DNA of 64,000 nucleotides. Origin: Diplosphaera chodatii (Eukaryota; Chlorophyta; Trebouxiophyceae; Prasiolales; Stichococcaceae). How positions within the stretch are numbered: position 1 is the first letter of the stretch; each line of letters starts with the position of its first letter. This document shows, in pieces, positions 52,548-64,000 of this stretch. A program made the position numbers and the translations under genes. The DNA is taken from assembly GCA_032358165.1 (NCBI GenBank), contig JAALGY010000044.1:248001-312000 (forward strand), read 5' to 3'. The notes below the pieces were generated by a model. That model did not search any database, had not been told where the DNA came from, and saw nothing but the letters and a program-made list of their open reading frames with translations.

Positions 52548-55500
52548 ATGGCAGCAGCGCAGCCAGATGGCATGCCGCCAGTGCTGGCGTTGCAGCCGCC
52601 CACGTCTGACGGCAACGAGGCGGAGGCACCCTTTCTTGTGACGTTCACATCAGGCTTTCAACCCGGCATCGACGGCGAAGTAAAGTGGGAGGTGCGCACA
52701 CATGGCATCCTCCTGGCGGCGGCCGGATGCCCATGTGTCTGCATGGAGAGATAATCCCTGTCCCACTTCTGCGCTGGCAATGACATGGAAGCCATCTCTG
52801 CTCTGTCCATTCAGCAGCAATGTCATGTACCACAGCTTACTTGATACTAAGTTTTGACGGCATGTTTCAGCGTGTTGTGCTGGTACCATGCAGATCTACA
52901 GGCACAAGTCGTACGCCCGCAGCCATGTCATTGTGGCACGCACGAAGTGGGCGGACTTTGTGGGCTATACGCACGGCGCCGATCGCAGCCGGATGGAGCC
53001 ATCATGCATGTGTGTGTTTGCAGCACATGCCGTGCAGATGTGTGAGCTGGAGACATTGGCATGCAGAGGCGCATCTGTGCCTGCTGTTTAAGCTTATAGT
53101 GTGTCTGTCCTGCAGGTATGCTGTAGGGCAGATCAACGGCGGCAGCAGGATGGTGTATCGGCCCATTGCAGAGCAGCATGTGATCCGGTTGGAGCCGCAG
53201 GTAGTGTTAGAGGCTCCGTCCAGAGTGCTGGAAGCTCTTCAGACTCACATGCTCGTACCTGCATCTTTCACTGAAGTTGTCCTTGTGCAGGTGCCTGGGG
53301 CAGCAGCAACAGCAGCAGCTGCCATGCCATCACCGGACCTGAAGGACAAGCTGGCGCGCCGCGCAGCTAACAAGCGGTGCGCAGCAGCAACAACTGCAGG
53401 TCGTGGGCCCCGGTGCCCAGCTACGTGTCTGTTTACCAACCAGAGGGGAGCTAGCTGCCAACTAGAGCGCTACACCAGGCAGCACCCCTGATCTGTTTCT
53501 CACTCTATGCCGATGCTACTTATCTCAGGCTGGTGGAGCAGTTCGGCAGCACGCGGCGCAAGCGGCAGCTCACAGCCCAGGAGCTGGGCGCTGTCAACCC
53601 AGACTCCATTGGTGCGTGATGCCTCAGCAAGTGCCGCCCCGCTGGACGCTGACCCTTAAGTATTAATGCATGCACTATCCTCCACTTCTGCACACAGCCC
53701 CTGCTTGTTGCAAGCAGAGTGATAGCAGGAGTGCTGATCCAGTGTACTGTCAAGGCCTCAGGGACATCGCATCGAAAAGCATTCCAGACGAGTCTCGGGA
53801 AGGATATTGCTGCCATCAGCCCAACGGTCTCTGCTGATGCTGGTGCAGAGGCCCCGGAGCAGGTGACTGCCCTGCTGGATGCTGCTCACGTGAAGGCGGT
53901 GGCCGGCGGCACCACAAAGGCGGAGGTGCTGGCGGCGGTGGCGGCGGCACGCAACATCCCGCCGCACCACCCCGAGGCCACCAGCGCGCAGGACGCCTAC
54001 AGGTCAGCTCGCCCTGCAACCCTGTTGCCAGACTCCTGTAGGGCGTAGTGCATGCGCGCCAACAGATGGGTACACATTTCGCATGCACAATTCACATGCA
54101 GCTGTTTGTAGGGAAATATCACCCACGACTTGGTAGCCCTGAGCGTCTGCGATCACAACAGCATCTCAAACAGTGCAGTCGAAAACTGACATGGCAACAG
54201 CTCATTGCAAACATCAGACATAAACATACATGCTACGAAACCTAGGACTGGTCGGCCTTCAGCCTTGCTACTGCGCAGCCAGCTCTGGTCGCATCGCTTG
54301 CATCCTTGTCTGGGTGGCATTGCAGTCAATCGATACACATTGGCCTGTGGCGCAGGATACGGGAGATCATACCGCCCGCTGCCTGGCACTCGCTGCAGCC
54401 AGCGGCGCTGCGGGAGGCCGCAGTTGCTGTGGCACGCGGCGAGACTGACGCAGGACCCGCGGCGGATCTGCCGCCCTATGTGCGATCGCGCCTGCGGCTG
54501 CTCATGGCGGAAGGTCTCGACAAGTCGGTGCGACACTGTTGGGTTGCTTTCAGTGAAACCCTGCGTAAGGTGTCGTAGGTGCAGCGCAAACACCCTTCTG
54601 TCGTCACTGCTCTGTTGAGGGTGCACGCCCTGCATTGCTTGCCCATCTGTTGGCGAGTAAGTGTTGGGCCTGGAACCAGAGCATGGCGAGACACTTAAGC
54701 GACGCTGCACTCTGCTGTGGGCTTGCTGGTGGCACAGTGGGTGCTGTTGTGGAGAAGTGTCCACTTCGGGCACGTCACCTCACCACCCACAAGGCCTCCC
54801 ATCAACCGCAGGCCTTCAAGCGGCGCGGCAAGGCGCTGGGCTGGCTGGCGGCGCTGCTGGCCATGTACCAGGGCGGCCCGCTGCTCAAGCCCAAGGGCGG
54901 CGGCGGCCTCGCCGCCATTGCCCGCCAGAAGAAGCTGCAGGTGCGCGCGTCCGCTGCCGGGCAACATGCTTGGTTACGCACCTGCACGTGAAGTACGATG
55001 GTTGACATCCACCATGCCTGCGTCTCATGATCAGCATGATCTGCTCGGCGTGGACAGCATGAAATTAATGCTGCGAGGTCCATGCATCAGTACATCTGGT
55101 GCCCATGAGCCCCGACAATGATTGCCAGAGCGCACACATGATCTTGTGCCGTGCTAGACTCACGTCACTTGAGTGAGCTGTCTCCACGGACGCTTAACCG
55201 CGGTGCAGGCGGATGTGCTGGAGGCGGTAGTGGAGCTGTTCTGGGTGCGCCATGCGGCCGGCGACGGGGAGGCCGAGTCGTACAGCCGCCCCGACGCCCG
55301 CAAGACGCTCATGCTGCACTACATCTTCGTGACCGCGCTGCTGCTGGAGGACTGGCAGATGGCGCCCGCGCAGGTGGGTGCGTGCACGCTTTGTGTGAGG
55401 CGAGCTGTTGCAGGAGAGGGCGTCAGAAGAGCATGTTCGTTGCAACCCTGGCACCATTGGGCTGGCGCTGTGTTCTGAGGGCGATGTCTCAAGACAGCAC

Positions 55501-56098
55501 TGATACGTCATCAAGGCTGAGGCGTGCTGCTTTAAGTGCGTCACATGCCCACCCTGCAGTACGATGCGCTGCGCAGCCAGCTGGGCATGCGGTCCGACGA
55601 CATGGTCCGGCGCATCAGGGAGCTGGGCGCCACCGCCACGCCCATGAAGGCTGTTCCAGGCGTCGGCAGGTGAGCGCAGTCAGGCTCTGGTGGGACCTCA
55701 GTGCATCGTACATATGCACTCCTCGGCAGTGGGGCTGGCACCAGCTGTTATAATGCGGTTGAGACAGCCCCAATCAGGGCAGGGGCGTTGTGCCAGTACT
55801 TACGTGGATACCTGGGCCTCGCTCACGTGGCAACCCAAACAGCCACGCGCTCTGCGCTTCGATGCGGCATCGCATTGCAAAGCAACTCCGCCTGGGTGCT
55901 TTGCTGCCATGTCCACATACAGTGTTCTGGGCGCTGCCTGATGTGGCTGATGAGACCGCTCGTGCCCGCTGCAGCCCAAACAAGGATACAAAGCAGTACC
56001 ACGTGGCGCTGCTGCCGCCGGACGGGGCAGCCCTGGAGGCGCGCACCCTGGCGGATGCATTCCCCAAGCTCAAGCCTGGCCGCAAGGGCGGGCGGTGA
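52548..56098 (+). CDS. RNA polymerase I subunit A49-like (RPA49/PAF53)
   Basis: Eleven exons (52548-52691, 52894-53009, 53116-53200, 53291-53376, 53529-53611, 53849-54002, 54356-54527, 54812-54940, 55209-55373, 55560-55669, 55975-56098) give 455 residues. A49 is the Pol I subunit that aids initiation and elongation on rDNA. The N-terminal dimerisation module shows IYRHKSYARSHVIVARTKWADFVG and CMYAVGQINGGSRMVYR, then the diagnostic LVEQFGSTRRKRQLTAQEL. The C-terminal tandem winged-helix part contains IIPPAAWHSL, DLPPYVRSRLRLL, RKTLMLHYIFVTALLLEDW and YHVALLPPDG. It ends in a basic tail (KPGRKGGR). The start at 52548 is the first in-frame ATG. All junctions are GT-AG and the frame is unbroken. 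Confidence 0.9.
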
Positions 56099-56594
56099 TC
56101 CGCAGCATGGCTAGGCGCCGGCGGCGGCCACGGCCACTGACTGCAGCCTCGCATGTGCTGCTTATGGTGCCTCTCTGCAGAGGGTTTGTGCAGAGTCGTG
56201 GAATGGCTACGCTGAAATCGCTGATCACAGCATGGGAGTGAGAATACAGAGCAAATACCCGGGTACCTTCCAGCTTCCACACGAGATTCGCAGGATCCAA
56301 GAGAAGTGCAGGTCCAGGTGCAGCCGAGCTTGCCGCGCCCGTTTGCAGTCCCTGTGCACACGACATGCAGACAGGCAGCCTATGTCACAATCTGCACGGT
56401 GCATCGCTCGACAAGTGGCCTCTGTTCGATTACTGACGTTCCGGAAACCGGTCGATATGCCGCAGATTATCGCCTGATCGCAATTCTTATCACGCGCTTG
56501 AGAGACTTGCATAAAACACGCAGCAAGAGATTTGCCAGTGACCACCTGCAGTAGCCTACCGCTGTTGCTGGGTGTGCACAACGCTAGGGCACCC
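56099..56594. other. Intergenic region, A49 / NME7
   Basis: About 500 bp between two plus-strand genes. No exon was recognised; it holds a 3' UTR and the NME7 promoter. Confidence 0.4.
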
Positions 56595-59392
56595 ATGGCA
56601 CAGCCTCAGCAGGTGCACCGCGTGCCACATCGCAATCCGCAAATCGCCATGCTGGCAGCAGCTGCCCCAGTTGTATGCAGTGTACAGTGCGCCGATAGCG
56701 CATCCTACAGCTGCTCATGCACCCATGCATGGCATGTGCGGCCCGCAGCTTCACCTTGAGCAGAGGTTGTCGGAATACAGGCGAACAACGAAGAGGAGGA
56801 CGTGCGATATGCATACGATGCCGAGTGGTACGACCCGGTGTCGGGCACCAAGATGGCGTTCACGTTGCTGCACTGGCCGCACAGCTCAGAAGTAGAGCTG
56901 GTGAGCACACTGCCGCATCGTATGTGTCAGCTTGAGGTCCTTCAAGTGCAAGAGGTCACAAGCCCAACCTGAAAAGACCCCTTAGAAACGGCAGCAGCTC
57001 GCTGAATCTTGCTGCATAGATCGATGCCAAGAAGCGCAAGACGTTCCTCAAGCGGACGCGGTGCGAGGGGCTCGGCGATGGCGGCCCGCTGCGACCCGGC
57101 AGCTTTATCACGGTTATGGCGCGACGGCTGCAGATACTGTCGCCTGCGGACTCGTTCACACGCGCCAAGCTGTCGGAGAGCACCGCCACCAGGTCTGCCC
57201 GGCAGTTGCAAACCTGCAGAGTGCAGCGAATGCTCAACTTCACATGGTGAAGGCTGCCAAACTTCCTCCAGGAGTTAACGCTTCGCAAGGTGACGAGGGC
57301 GACAGTCAAAAACAACAGCTGCCAGCCTGTGGTGTCCGCAGGACATTTGCGATGGTGAAGCCGGATGCCACACGGCACCTGGGCACCATCCTGAGCGCCA
57401 TCTATGAGGCCGGGCTGGCGGTGGTGCACCTGCGCATGGCGTGGCTGTCGCCGGGCGAGGCCGCGGTGTTTTACGCCGTGCACCAAGAGCGTCCCTTCTT
57501 CGCCAAACTGCAGGGTCAGGCCTGCCGCCTCTCTCATCAAGCCCCTCACCTATCCGTCAAGCCCTTCACCTATAGCAATCCTCAACCCTGTGAGGGATCC
57601 GACCACATCATGCATCCCAAGGAAGCGTCCTGGGTGCCTTGCAGGGCTGATTGTCGTGGGGTGGTCTGCGTGCAGAGTTCATGACGAGCGGCCCGATTGT
57701 GGCGATGCAGCTGGAGGGCGCTGACGCGGTGCCGGCCTGGCGCTCGCTGCTGGGCCCCACCAACTCGGCCACTGCGCGCGAGCAGGCGCCGTCGTCGCTG
57801 CGAGCCCACTTCGGGACAGGTCACTGCCCTCGTGCAGCCTGCTGACAGCTAATGCCTGATGTGCGCTCGTGGAAGGCAGCAGCAGATGCCTCCTGTTCGT
57901 GACACCGATAGTCTTTATGCACAGTCCGTGTTTCCAACGTAGTGCTGCTGCAAGGGCCTCAGCCTGCCATCGTCACAAGGACCCACAGAGTGATTCGTCA
58001 GCTGATGTGGTGTGCTTGCAGACAACACCAAGAATGCTTGTCACGGTTCGGATGCCGCAGAGACGGCTGCACAGGAGGCTGCCTTCTTCTTCGGTAAGCT
58101 GCTGCAGCCTCAACTCGCTGTCACACCAACATGGAGCCCTGTTGTGATGCATCGTCCTCCCAATGTGCGAGTTGCACCATGCCTGCGGCAACATTGCTTC
58201 TCCCTCCCTTGCCACGTTGCCGGGAATTAGCTTCACTCCTCAGGTGCCGGGTCTGCGGCTGGGCTGCTGCCGCTGCCAGGAGATGCCGACCTGACTGTAG
58301 CCATCATAAAGCCCCATGCTGTGGCTGCCGGCGCAGCAGGTGGGCTGCTGAACATGGTGTCCACTTGTTCCACCAAACTCAATGGCGACATAGCAAGTTT
58401 CGGTGCGCAAAAACCGCAATGCCTGCGTACAAAATTGCAGGTGCCATCATTGAGCAGATCCAGGGGCAGTTCGAGATCGTGACGGCAGAGTCCATCACGC
58501 TGTCGCCAGGCAGAGCGGAGCAGTTCCACGCAGTGTACAAGGGTGTTGTCGCACCCGCGCTGTTCTCGGCAATGGTGCAGGAGTTGGCCTCGGGTGAGGC
58601 CTGTCAGATTGCTTCTTGAAGCTGCAGTGCAAGGGCCATGGTGAGAGGGGCATGGCACTGTGCTGCATAAGTGCAGAATATCCTCGTGGAGCGTCCTTGA
58701 GATGCTTACGAAGCATTCAAGCTTCATACAATGCACCAGTGCTTGCCGCTGCAGAAGCGCTGGAAACTTGTCATTGTCTACAGAGGTACTAATGGATTTC
58801 ACGGGCCGCCTCACAGCTCAGTAATTACGTCTGTGCCGCAGGCATAGCGATTGTGCTGGCGCTGACATGGCGGCGTGACGCCGGCAACCCTGATCAATCT
58901 GCATCCCTTGTCGATGCCCTAAGGTGAACCTCTGTTTGGTCTTCACTATTGTTGGGGCTGGTTGGCAGTGCACTCAGGATGCTGCTAGAACTGACCACTG
59001 TGAAGGCTTGCCATTGTCTACCGTTGAGGCAGTCACCAGGTCATGCACAATTACGCGAGTTGCAGTGGAACCGTTGCACGTCCTTGTTGTGCTGAAGGCC
59101 GCACGGATGCTGCAAGATCCTAGGCTGTTGGTATCAGCCGTCCAGAAGGATGCCTGCAGGCGTATTTGATATCTGCACTATAATCTGCAGGGATTTGGCG
59201 GGGCCGGCAGACCCAGAGCTGGCGCGAGCGGCTGCGCCCGGCAGCCTGCGGGCGCGCTTCGGCCAGACCGAGGCCCGCAACGCTGTGCACGTCACGGACC
59301 TGTCGCAGGACGGGCGGCGCGAGGCCGAGTTTCTCTTTGGCGACAGCCGCCCCGAGCCCATCGCGGAGACTGGCGGTCCGCTGCACGCGTGA
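56595..59392 (+). CDS. NME7: NME7: DM10 domain plus two nucleoside diphosphate kinase domains (axonemal)
   Basis: Ten exons (56595-56612, 56781-56900, 57020-57192, 57342-57514, 57676-57819, 58022-58093, 58244-58339, 58441-58593, 58842-58923, 59191-59392) encode 410 residues in the NME7 layout. DM10 domain (about 10-103): YDAEWYDPVSGTKMAFTLLHW and DAKKRKTFLKRT. First kinase domain: FAMVKPDATRHLG, EFMTSGPIVAMQLEG, LLGPTNSATAREQAP, and the phospho-His position in NACHGSD (H217). Second kinase domain: VAIIKPHAVAAG, YKGVVAPALFSAMVQEL, and NAVHVTDL (H377). NME7 is part of the ciliary axoneme and of the gamma-tubulin ring complex in animals; the Chlamydomonas homologue is a flagellar protein. Exon 1 encodes six residues only and is chosen because its ATG and phase-0 donor fit the DM10 exon. 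Confidence 0.94.
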
Positions 59393-59813
59393 ACTGGCTG
59401 TGCAGGTGTGTGACCATGGTAGCTGATGCTGGCCGATCCCCTGCGGACTGTTGCTTGGGTTTAGACTGATGGACTGCAGCTGCAGCAAGCGTGTTCCAAC
59501 GATGTTGCAACAAAGCCTAGTTGCACCGAGGAGATGTCAGTCACAGCCACCAGGTTGCAAAATCCGTGTGCGATATGTATGACAGCCGTTATCATGGACC
59601 ATCACTCTGCACACAGCCATCAAAGAGAGGGCATCGCAGGCAGTCTGCCGAGAGGGGCCGCGGCCTTCGCTTGTCCAGCTGTCGGGCTTTCTGGCCATGC
59701 CACCACACCGCCTTCCCACATGAGGCTGCACCACGGGTGGGGCACCCCGAGGCGTTGCAAGCCACCGCCCCGCTGTGCTGCCCACATCTGAGATTCCGAT
59801 GCTGAGGGGCAGC
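59393..59813. other. Convergent intergenic region, NME7 / bL9
   Basis: 421 bp between stop codons, taken as 3' UTRs. No gene was seen. Confidence 0.4.
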
Positions 59814-61428
59814 CTACTTGCCGCCCTGCTCCTTGAGCTTCTGGACGACGACCTTGAACTTGCCGCTCACCTGCCAGCGTTCCAACAACACGTTGGCAAC
59901 ACTGAACGACGGCGAGCACCATCCAGGACAGGTATGGCGGTCGTCAGCTGATGGAGGCCCCGGTGTGTTGACCATGCGCAGCTGCGGCGGTAAGCAGGGT
60001 GCGACATGCGCATGGCAAGGCAGCTCAGCGCATTCAGTACGACCTCCTCGGGGAATCACAGACCGAGTGGCATGTGCCGCACCTCGGGATGCAGCTTGAC
60101 AGAGGCGTCGTAGGTGCCCAGCGTCTTGATCTCGGGCAACTCCACATCCTGCAATGGAAGCAGCACAACGCTGCGTCTCAGTAGACCATCACATGACGAG
60201 GGGCAAAACCCGCGCTGCACCGCCTCACGACAGCGTGCAGCTTGCTGTATCGAGTCATTGTAGGTACCGTTTGCTTACAGACAGTCGAATGGTCCAACAG
60301 AAATATGACAGGGCGGGATTCACCTTCTTCTCCAGCTGGCGCCCGGTCTGCAGCTCGATGGCCTCCACGATGTCGGCTGTCGACACGCTGCCAAAAATCT
60401 GGTCCTTCTCGCCAACCTGCAGCACGTGTGCATGCAGATCAGCAGCTGCAGCTGGCTGCTCCATGGTAGATCAGCAGGATCGGACATGTGCACTCCATCA
60501 AGTTCAGCAGGAACACCGTTGAATGGCTGTGACAGGGCACTGCGCAACTGCTGGTACCATTGCGCGCTGTCACGAGCCGAGTCGCACCTTCTTGCGGATG
60601 ACGAACTTGCCGATCGTGGCCAGCGCAGTGGCCATCGCCTGCGCCTTGGACTTGACCTCCATGGCTGCCCGCTGCTCTGCCTCATCCTTCTTCTGTATCT
60701 GCCTGCAGAGCCAGGCCAGAGCGCCGCTGTGAGGCACTGCCCAAGCGGCCACGTTCATTGCCACCCAGCGGGGCGTTTGCGCGGCGATCAATCGCCATTG
60801 AGCCTTGCCTGATGCGCTGACACCGCAAAGCAAGCCGCCAGCATCAAGGGACGCACTGGAGGATGCCGGCTGTCGCGGGCACCGCAAGCTGCTGCGGCAT
60901 CAGGTAGTTGCGCAGGTACCCGTTGTTCACCCGCGCCAGCTCCCCCTTCAGCCCCGTGCCGGGGATGTCCTTCAGCAGAATCACCTGCAAGGACCATGTG
61001 GGACTCAGCTGCCCAGCCCGCTGTGCTACAGCCATGTGCGAAAGCACAGACTGAGTGCGGAGCCGAATCAGTATTAGACAAAGGGTCATACGGCGGCTGT
61101 GATCTCACCTGCTGCCGCTTGACGACCTTCTTCTGTGCAAGTACGCGGAAGGGGGCGCGGGCTGGCACCGGCGCAGCTGCCGACTGTGTGCGCAGCGCGC
61201 TGCACCGCTGCTGGTGCTGCATAGGAGCATCGACAGCATCAGTTTAGAATCTGCGTCTGCTACAAGTGTTCTGCGTAAGTATGCACGATGACGCGCTGGG
61301 ATGCGTTGCCGCAGCCTGGAGTGCATGCCAGCCAGAGTCTGCAGCTGTGCCCGTGGTCCCTGCCCACTGTCACACATACGCACCAGTGCCTGACCGAGGA
61401 ACTCGGACGTGAGGCCCGCCGCTGCCAT
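59814..61428 (-). CDS. Plastid-type ribosomal protein bL9
   Basis: Seven exons (61428-61384, 61216-61109, 60984-60857, 60702-60588, 60416-60324, 60148-60083, 59870-59814) give 203 residues. bL9 binds 23S rRNA at the base of the L1 stalk. Residues 1 to about 40 form a transit-like peptide (MAAAGLTSEFLGQAL, then Arg/Ala/Pro-rich). The mature part starts AQKKVVKRQQVILLKDIPGTG and continues LARVNNGYLRNYLMPQQLA, the bL9 rRNA-binding signature. A long connecting helix follows (QIQKKDEAEQRAAMEVKSKA). The C-terminal domain has IFGSVSTADIVEAI and LGTYDASVKLHPEV. Plastid rather than mitochondrial targeting is inferred from family resemblance and is not proven. Divergent from HYPK across 483 bp. Confidence 0.93.
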
Positions 61429-61911
61429 GGCTGCCACCGCTGTCGGAGCCTCAAGATGGGCTGCCCTTCACGTCAAGCACGACGATCGCCTCTGGCCCAG
61501 CAAACGCTCAAGTGATCAGGTCCACTACAGTATACACGAGGCGGTGGCGTACAGCAAACGTTGTAACTTATGATGTGGCCTTGCAGCAAGCAGCCGGCGT
61601 CATCCTGCCTTGGCCGCCACGCTGGCAACGTCCAACATCCCATGCTCACGGCAACATCGCCTCAAAGCGTCTTCGGCGCTCGCTGATCAGCCTTTGACGC
61701 CAATCATCAGCATCCAGACTGATCCCGCTGCTTTGTCCGCATCCGGGCGAGGTAAAAGTTTCTGTTTGGCATCGGCTGCACAGGGCAGTTGCCGCTGCGC
61801 CACAAGCCGCAGGTGCACTGCCCAGCGACGGCGGTTTGTGCGGCGCCACGTAGGTCTGCACACGCCTGGCGCCGTTCTTGACCCTTCAGTCGACAAGAGC
61901 GGCACCGCAGC
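61429..61911. promoter_or_regulatory. Shared upstream region of the divergent bL9 and HYPK genes
   Basis: 483 bp between divergent ATG codons of two translation-linked genes. No motif was recognised. Confidence 0.35.
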
Positions 61912-62722
61912 ATGGCAGACGACGAGAGGGAAGAGGTGCCGGAGGAGGACGCTAAGAAGGACCGAGAGTCAGCGCAGGCAGCCAAGAGCCTTGACAAGCT
62001 GACGGACCATGTGCGTGCTTTCATGCCTAGCATATTGCAGGGTCCTACCGTTTGGTCCTGCCATCCATGGCAACACATCAGCGCAGCTGAGCAGCATTCA
62101 TTGTTAGAGCGCTGAGCGGCTTCTGCGGTGCGTACTTCGTTGGGAGCCTCCCGTGATGCGATGCTGATCATGGTTGCTGAAGGTGGAGGAGGAGCAGACG
62201 CTAGACACCAGCAAAGCGAAGAATGCGATGGCTGCGCTCGCGGCAGCGCAGCAGGCCAGCCGGGAGGAGCAGCGCAGGAGGTGGGTCTCTGACAGGCTGC
62301 GCTATACCTGCAGGTTCACAGTCGGTGGTACTGTGCGGTTTGCTGTGGCGCATAGCAAGGCACGCTGCTGAAGCTCTGTGTGCCGATGCACAGCAGCTGC
62401 GTCCGCCCCTGCAGCCTGATGTCGGCTGCTGTATGGCGCTTGCTGCAGTGCACACCACACAATGACTGGCGCTGTGCATGCTGTGGGATGCACCTGTGCT
62501 GACTTTGGCACACTGCAGATGGACGATGCATCAATCCCAGGGCCGTACCTAACGTACAGCCTCACCTGCACACACAGAGAACGTGCGCTGGCGGCTGTGA
62601 AGATCAGCCAGGAGGATGTGGGCATCATTGCATCGGAGTTTGAGGTGGACAAGAAGAAAGCGGAGCTACGGTTGCGGGAGCACGATGGCAATGTGGTGGC
62701 AGCTTTAGAGTCCTTTCTGTAG
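61912..62722 (+). CDS. HYPK-like protein (NatA cofactor with UBA-like domain)
   Basis: Three exons (61912-62010, 62183-62280, 62578-62722) encode 113 residues. HYPK binds the NatA N-terminal acetyltransferase on ribosomes and restrains it. An acidic start (MADDEREEVPEEDAKKDRES) is followed by a helix (SKAKNAMAALAAAQQASREEQ). The UBA-like C-terminus reads ERALAAVKISQEDVGIIASEF then REHDGNVVAALESFL. This matches the conserved 'LAaVKI..eDv..i..E.e....AE..LREH.Gd.v.AL' pattern. Human HYPK is slightly longer. Intron 1 appears to end in GAAG rather than a CAG/TAG acceptor, which is unusual in this window. Confidence 0.93.
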
Positions 62723-63534
62723 TCAGCGGGGGCTGACGTGCAAGCAGCATCATCATTGTCAGCGTGTCGATGATTGGCTTGAGAAACACGGCCATGGTGC
62801 AGTGGCGGTCCAGCACGCGGGTGTACACTGCGCACCTCATTTTTGCATAGCCGGCTTGGTGGACTGAGTTGATCCCGCAAGCTTGATGACATTGCACAGC
62901 AAGTATCAACTTCAAGGATGTTGTCACAAGCTGTCACCAGCAGCTGCTAGCTGGGGCTGGGTCCACTGGACCACTGCTCAAAGCATGTGGCAAGGTGTTT
63001 GAGCAGCGCAAGCACGGGGACCCGTGACGTCAGCTGTGGTCGTCAGAAACGAAATTACACATTGCCACCCCTCAGCGAGATCGCACCACGATTCGGCTTC
63101 ATGTGCAGGCCTCGACACTGAGAGGGCTCCGTTGAACTCCTAATCGCAGCCCAGACCGTTTGCGCGCCATTCTCAAGGCTTCACACGCCCGGCTGACGAC
63201 TGTCCTGCATCAACACTTTTCCAGCACATCGCAGCAACCTTCACGAGTCGACAGCGTCATAGCGCTTTGTTACTGCATGCTGATCAGATTGTGACGCGGC
63301 ATCGCCTTGCCGCTGTAGCCAGTGAGCACTGCTGGCAGACTTTTGGGATATTAGTACCGGGACAGGCGGTGCGAGCTGACCGAGTGGGCAGCCCTGCGCC
63401 TGCCAAGAGTCATGGCAGGCTAGGTCAGGACTTTGGAGCACGATCCGGTGCTCCTTACTGCTGTCGGGGTGCATTACTCAGCGTCGTAATTGAGCCATCA
63501 GCTGAGCGTTTGGCATTTGCCAGCCGCTGGACGC
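62723..63534. other. Intergenic region, HYPK / MGSC-start protein
   Basis: About 810 bp with no supported exon. It contains the HYPK 3' UTR and the promoter of the next gene. Confidence 0.4.
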
Positions 63535-64000
63535 ATGGGCTCCTGCCTCAGCAAGGGGGAGCCTAGTGCCGAGCAAGCATCACCAAAGACCAACGGCATC
63601 AGTCACCACGAGGCGGCCTCTGAAAAGGTGCAGCCGCTGGCAGCAGACAGGGCACCTGCTGCTGTGGTAGCAAATGCACACTTACAGTCGGCAGCGCAGC
63701 CCAACGGCAACATCGCCACAGCTATAGCCCCTGCGGCTGATGCCGCGCCAGCGACAGCTGCTGTGCCTGCTGAGCGGGCAGCCCAGTCAGCGGTCGGTCG
63801 CGCCGACGAGCCAGACGCCGCAGCCACAGCGCAGGCAGCAGTGCTGGATGGCAAGCCCTACCAGTCCAGCCAGTTTGGGCCTCCCCGCCCAGCCTTCCAG
63901 GTTTGCCACCGTCACAGGCATGACAGCAATATGAATGACGCGCAGCGTATGCATGGATTACACGCGGAAAGCAATGTGTGCTGTGTTGCAGGATGAGCGA
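63535..64000 (+). CDS. N-terminal part of an unidentified, probably N-myristoylated protein (runs off the window)
   Basis: Exon 63535-63900 (122 codons), a GTTTGC donor, then a CAG acceptor and the first bases of exon 2 at 63992 (DER..). The start MGSCLSKG fits an N-myristoylation site (Gly2, Ser6) with a neighbouring Cys4 for palmitoylation, which would place the protein at a membrane. The rest of exon 1 is Ala/Pro/Gln-rich with no domain. It ends SSQFGPPRPAFQ. Such starts occur in calcium-dependent kinases, PP2C phosphatases and other signalling proteins. The family cannot be told from this fragment. Confidence 0.6.

Overview
The window is eukaryotic nuclear DNA from a photosynthetic member of the green lineage, most likely a chlorophyte (green) alga. 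It is GC-rich. Nearly every gene is cut into short exons (18 to 975 nt) by short GT..AG introns. The gene content fits: an SBP-box transcription factor (a family known only from green plants), a plastid-type ribosomal protein bL9, an ArgC with a transit-like N-terminus, and a plant-type LAG1 ceramide synthase. The species cannot be named from the sequence. No mobile element, CRISPR array, rRNA or tRNA gene was recognised.

I rebuilt 18 gene models exon by exon, plus partial genes at both ends. Each model was checked by requiring a splice site at every junction and a continuous frame. Order, with strand: SirB1-like fragment (-, 1-471); TMEM19/VTE6-type DUF92 membrane protein (+, 1110-2756); ArgC (-, 2995-5511); NuSAP-like protein (+, 5839-8835); RBM42-like RRM protein (-, 9240-11263); GCN5 acetyltransferase (+, 12115-16783); SBP-box factor (+, 18094-21453); ceramide synthase (-, 22423-24666); OTUD6-like deubiquitinase (-, 25301-27673); inositol polyphosphate kinase (+, 28782-32631); PRISE-type reductase (+, 33195-36752, 3' end unresolved); secreted GH5 glycoside hydrolase with a Cys-rich tail (-, 37755-44313); CCA-adding enzyme (-, 44865-52405); USP14-like deubiquitinase (+, 47273-50771) lying inside one intron of the CCA gene; RNA polymerase I subunit A49 (+, 52548-56098); NME7 (+, 56595-59392); bL9 (-, 59814-61428); HYPK (+, 61912-62722); and the start of a probably myristoylated protein (+, 63535 to the end).

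Most are single-copy housekeeping genes for amino-acid synthesis, chromatin, RNA handling, ubiquitin, lipids and ribosomes. They do not form one pathway. Several pairs are divergent and share short upstream regions (ArgC/NuSAP, CCA enzyme/A49, bL9/HYPK).

The most notable points are the USP14-like gene nested antisense in a 4-kb intron of the CCA enzyme gene; a GH5 enzyme fused to a Cys-rich tail built from phase-0 exons, four of which look like a duplicated exon pair; NME7, a protein of the ciliary axoneme; an inositol phosphate kinase carrying a ~325-residue low-complexity insert; a GC-AG intron; and two one-base frame breaks (GCN5, ceramide synthase) at homopolymers that need a read-level check.
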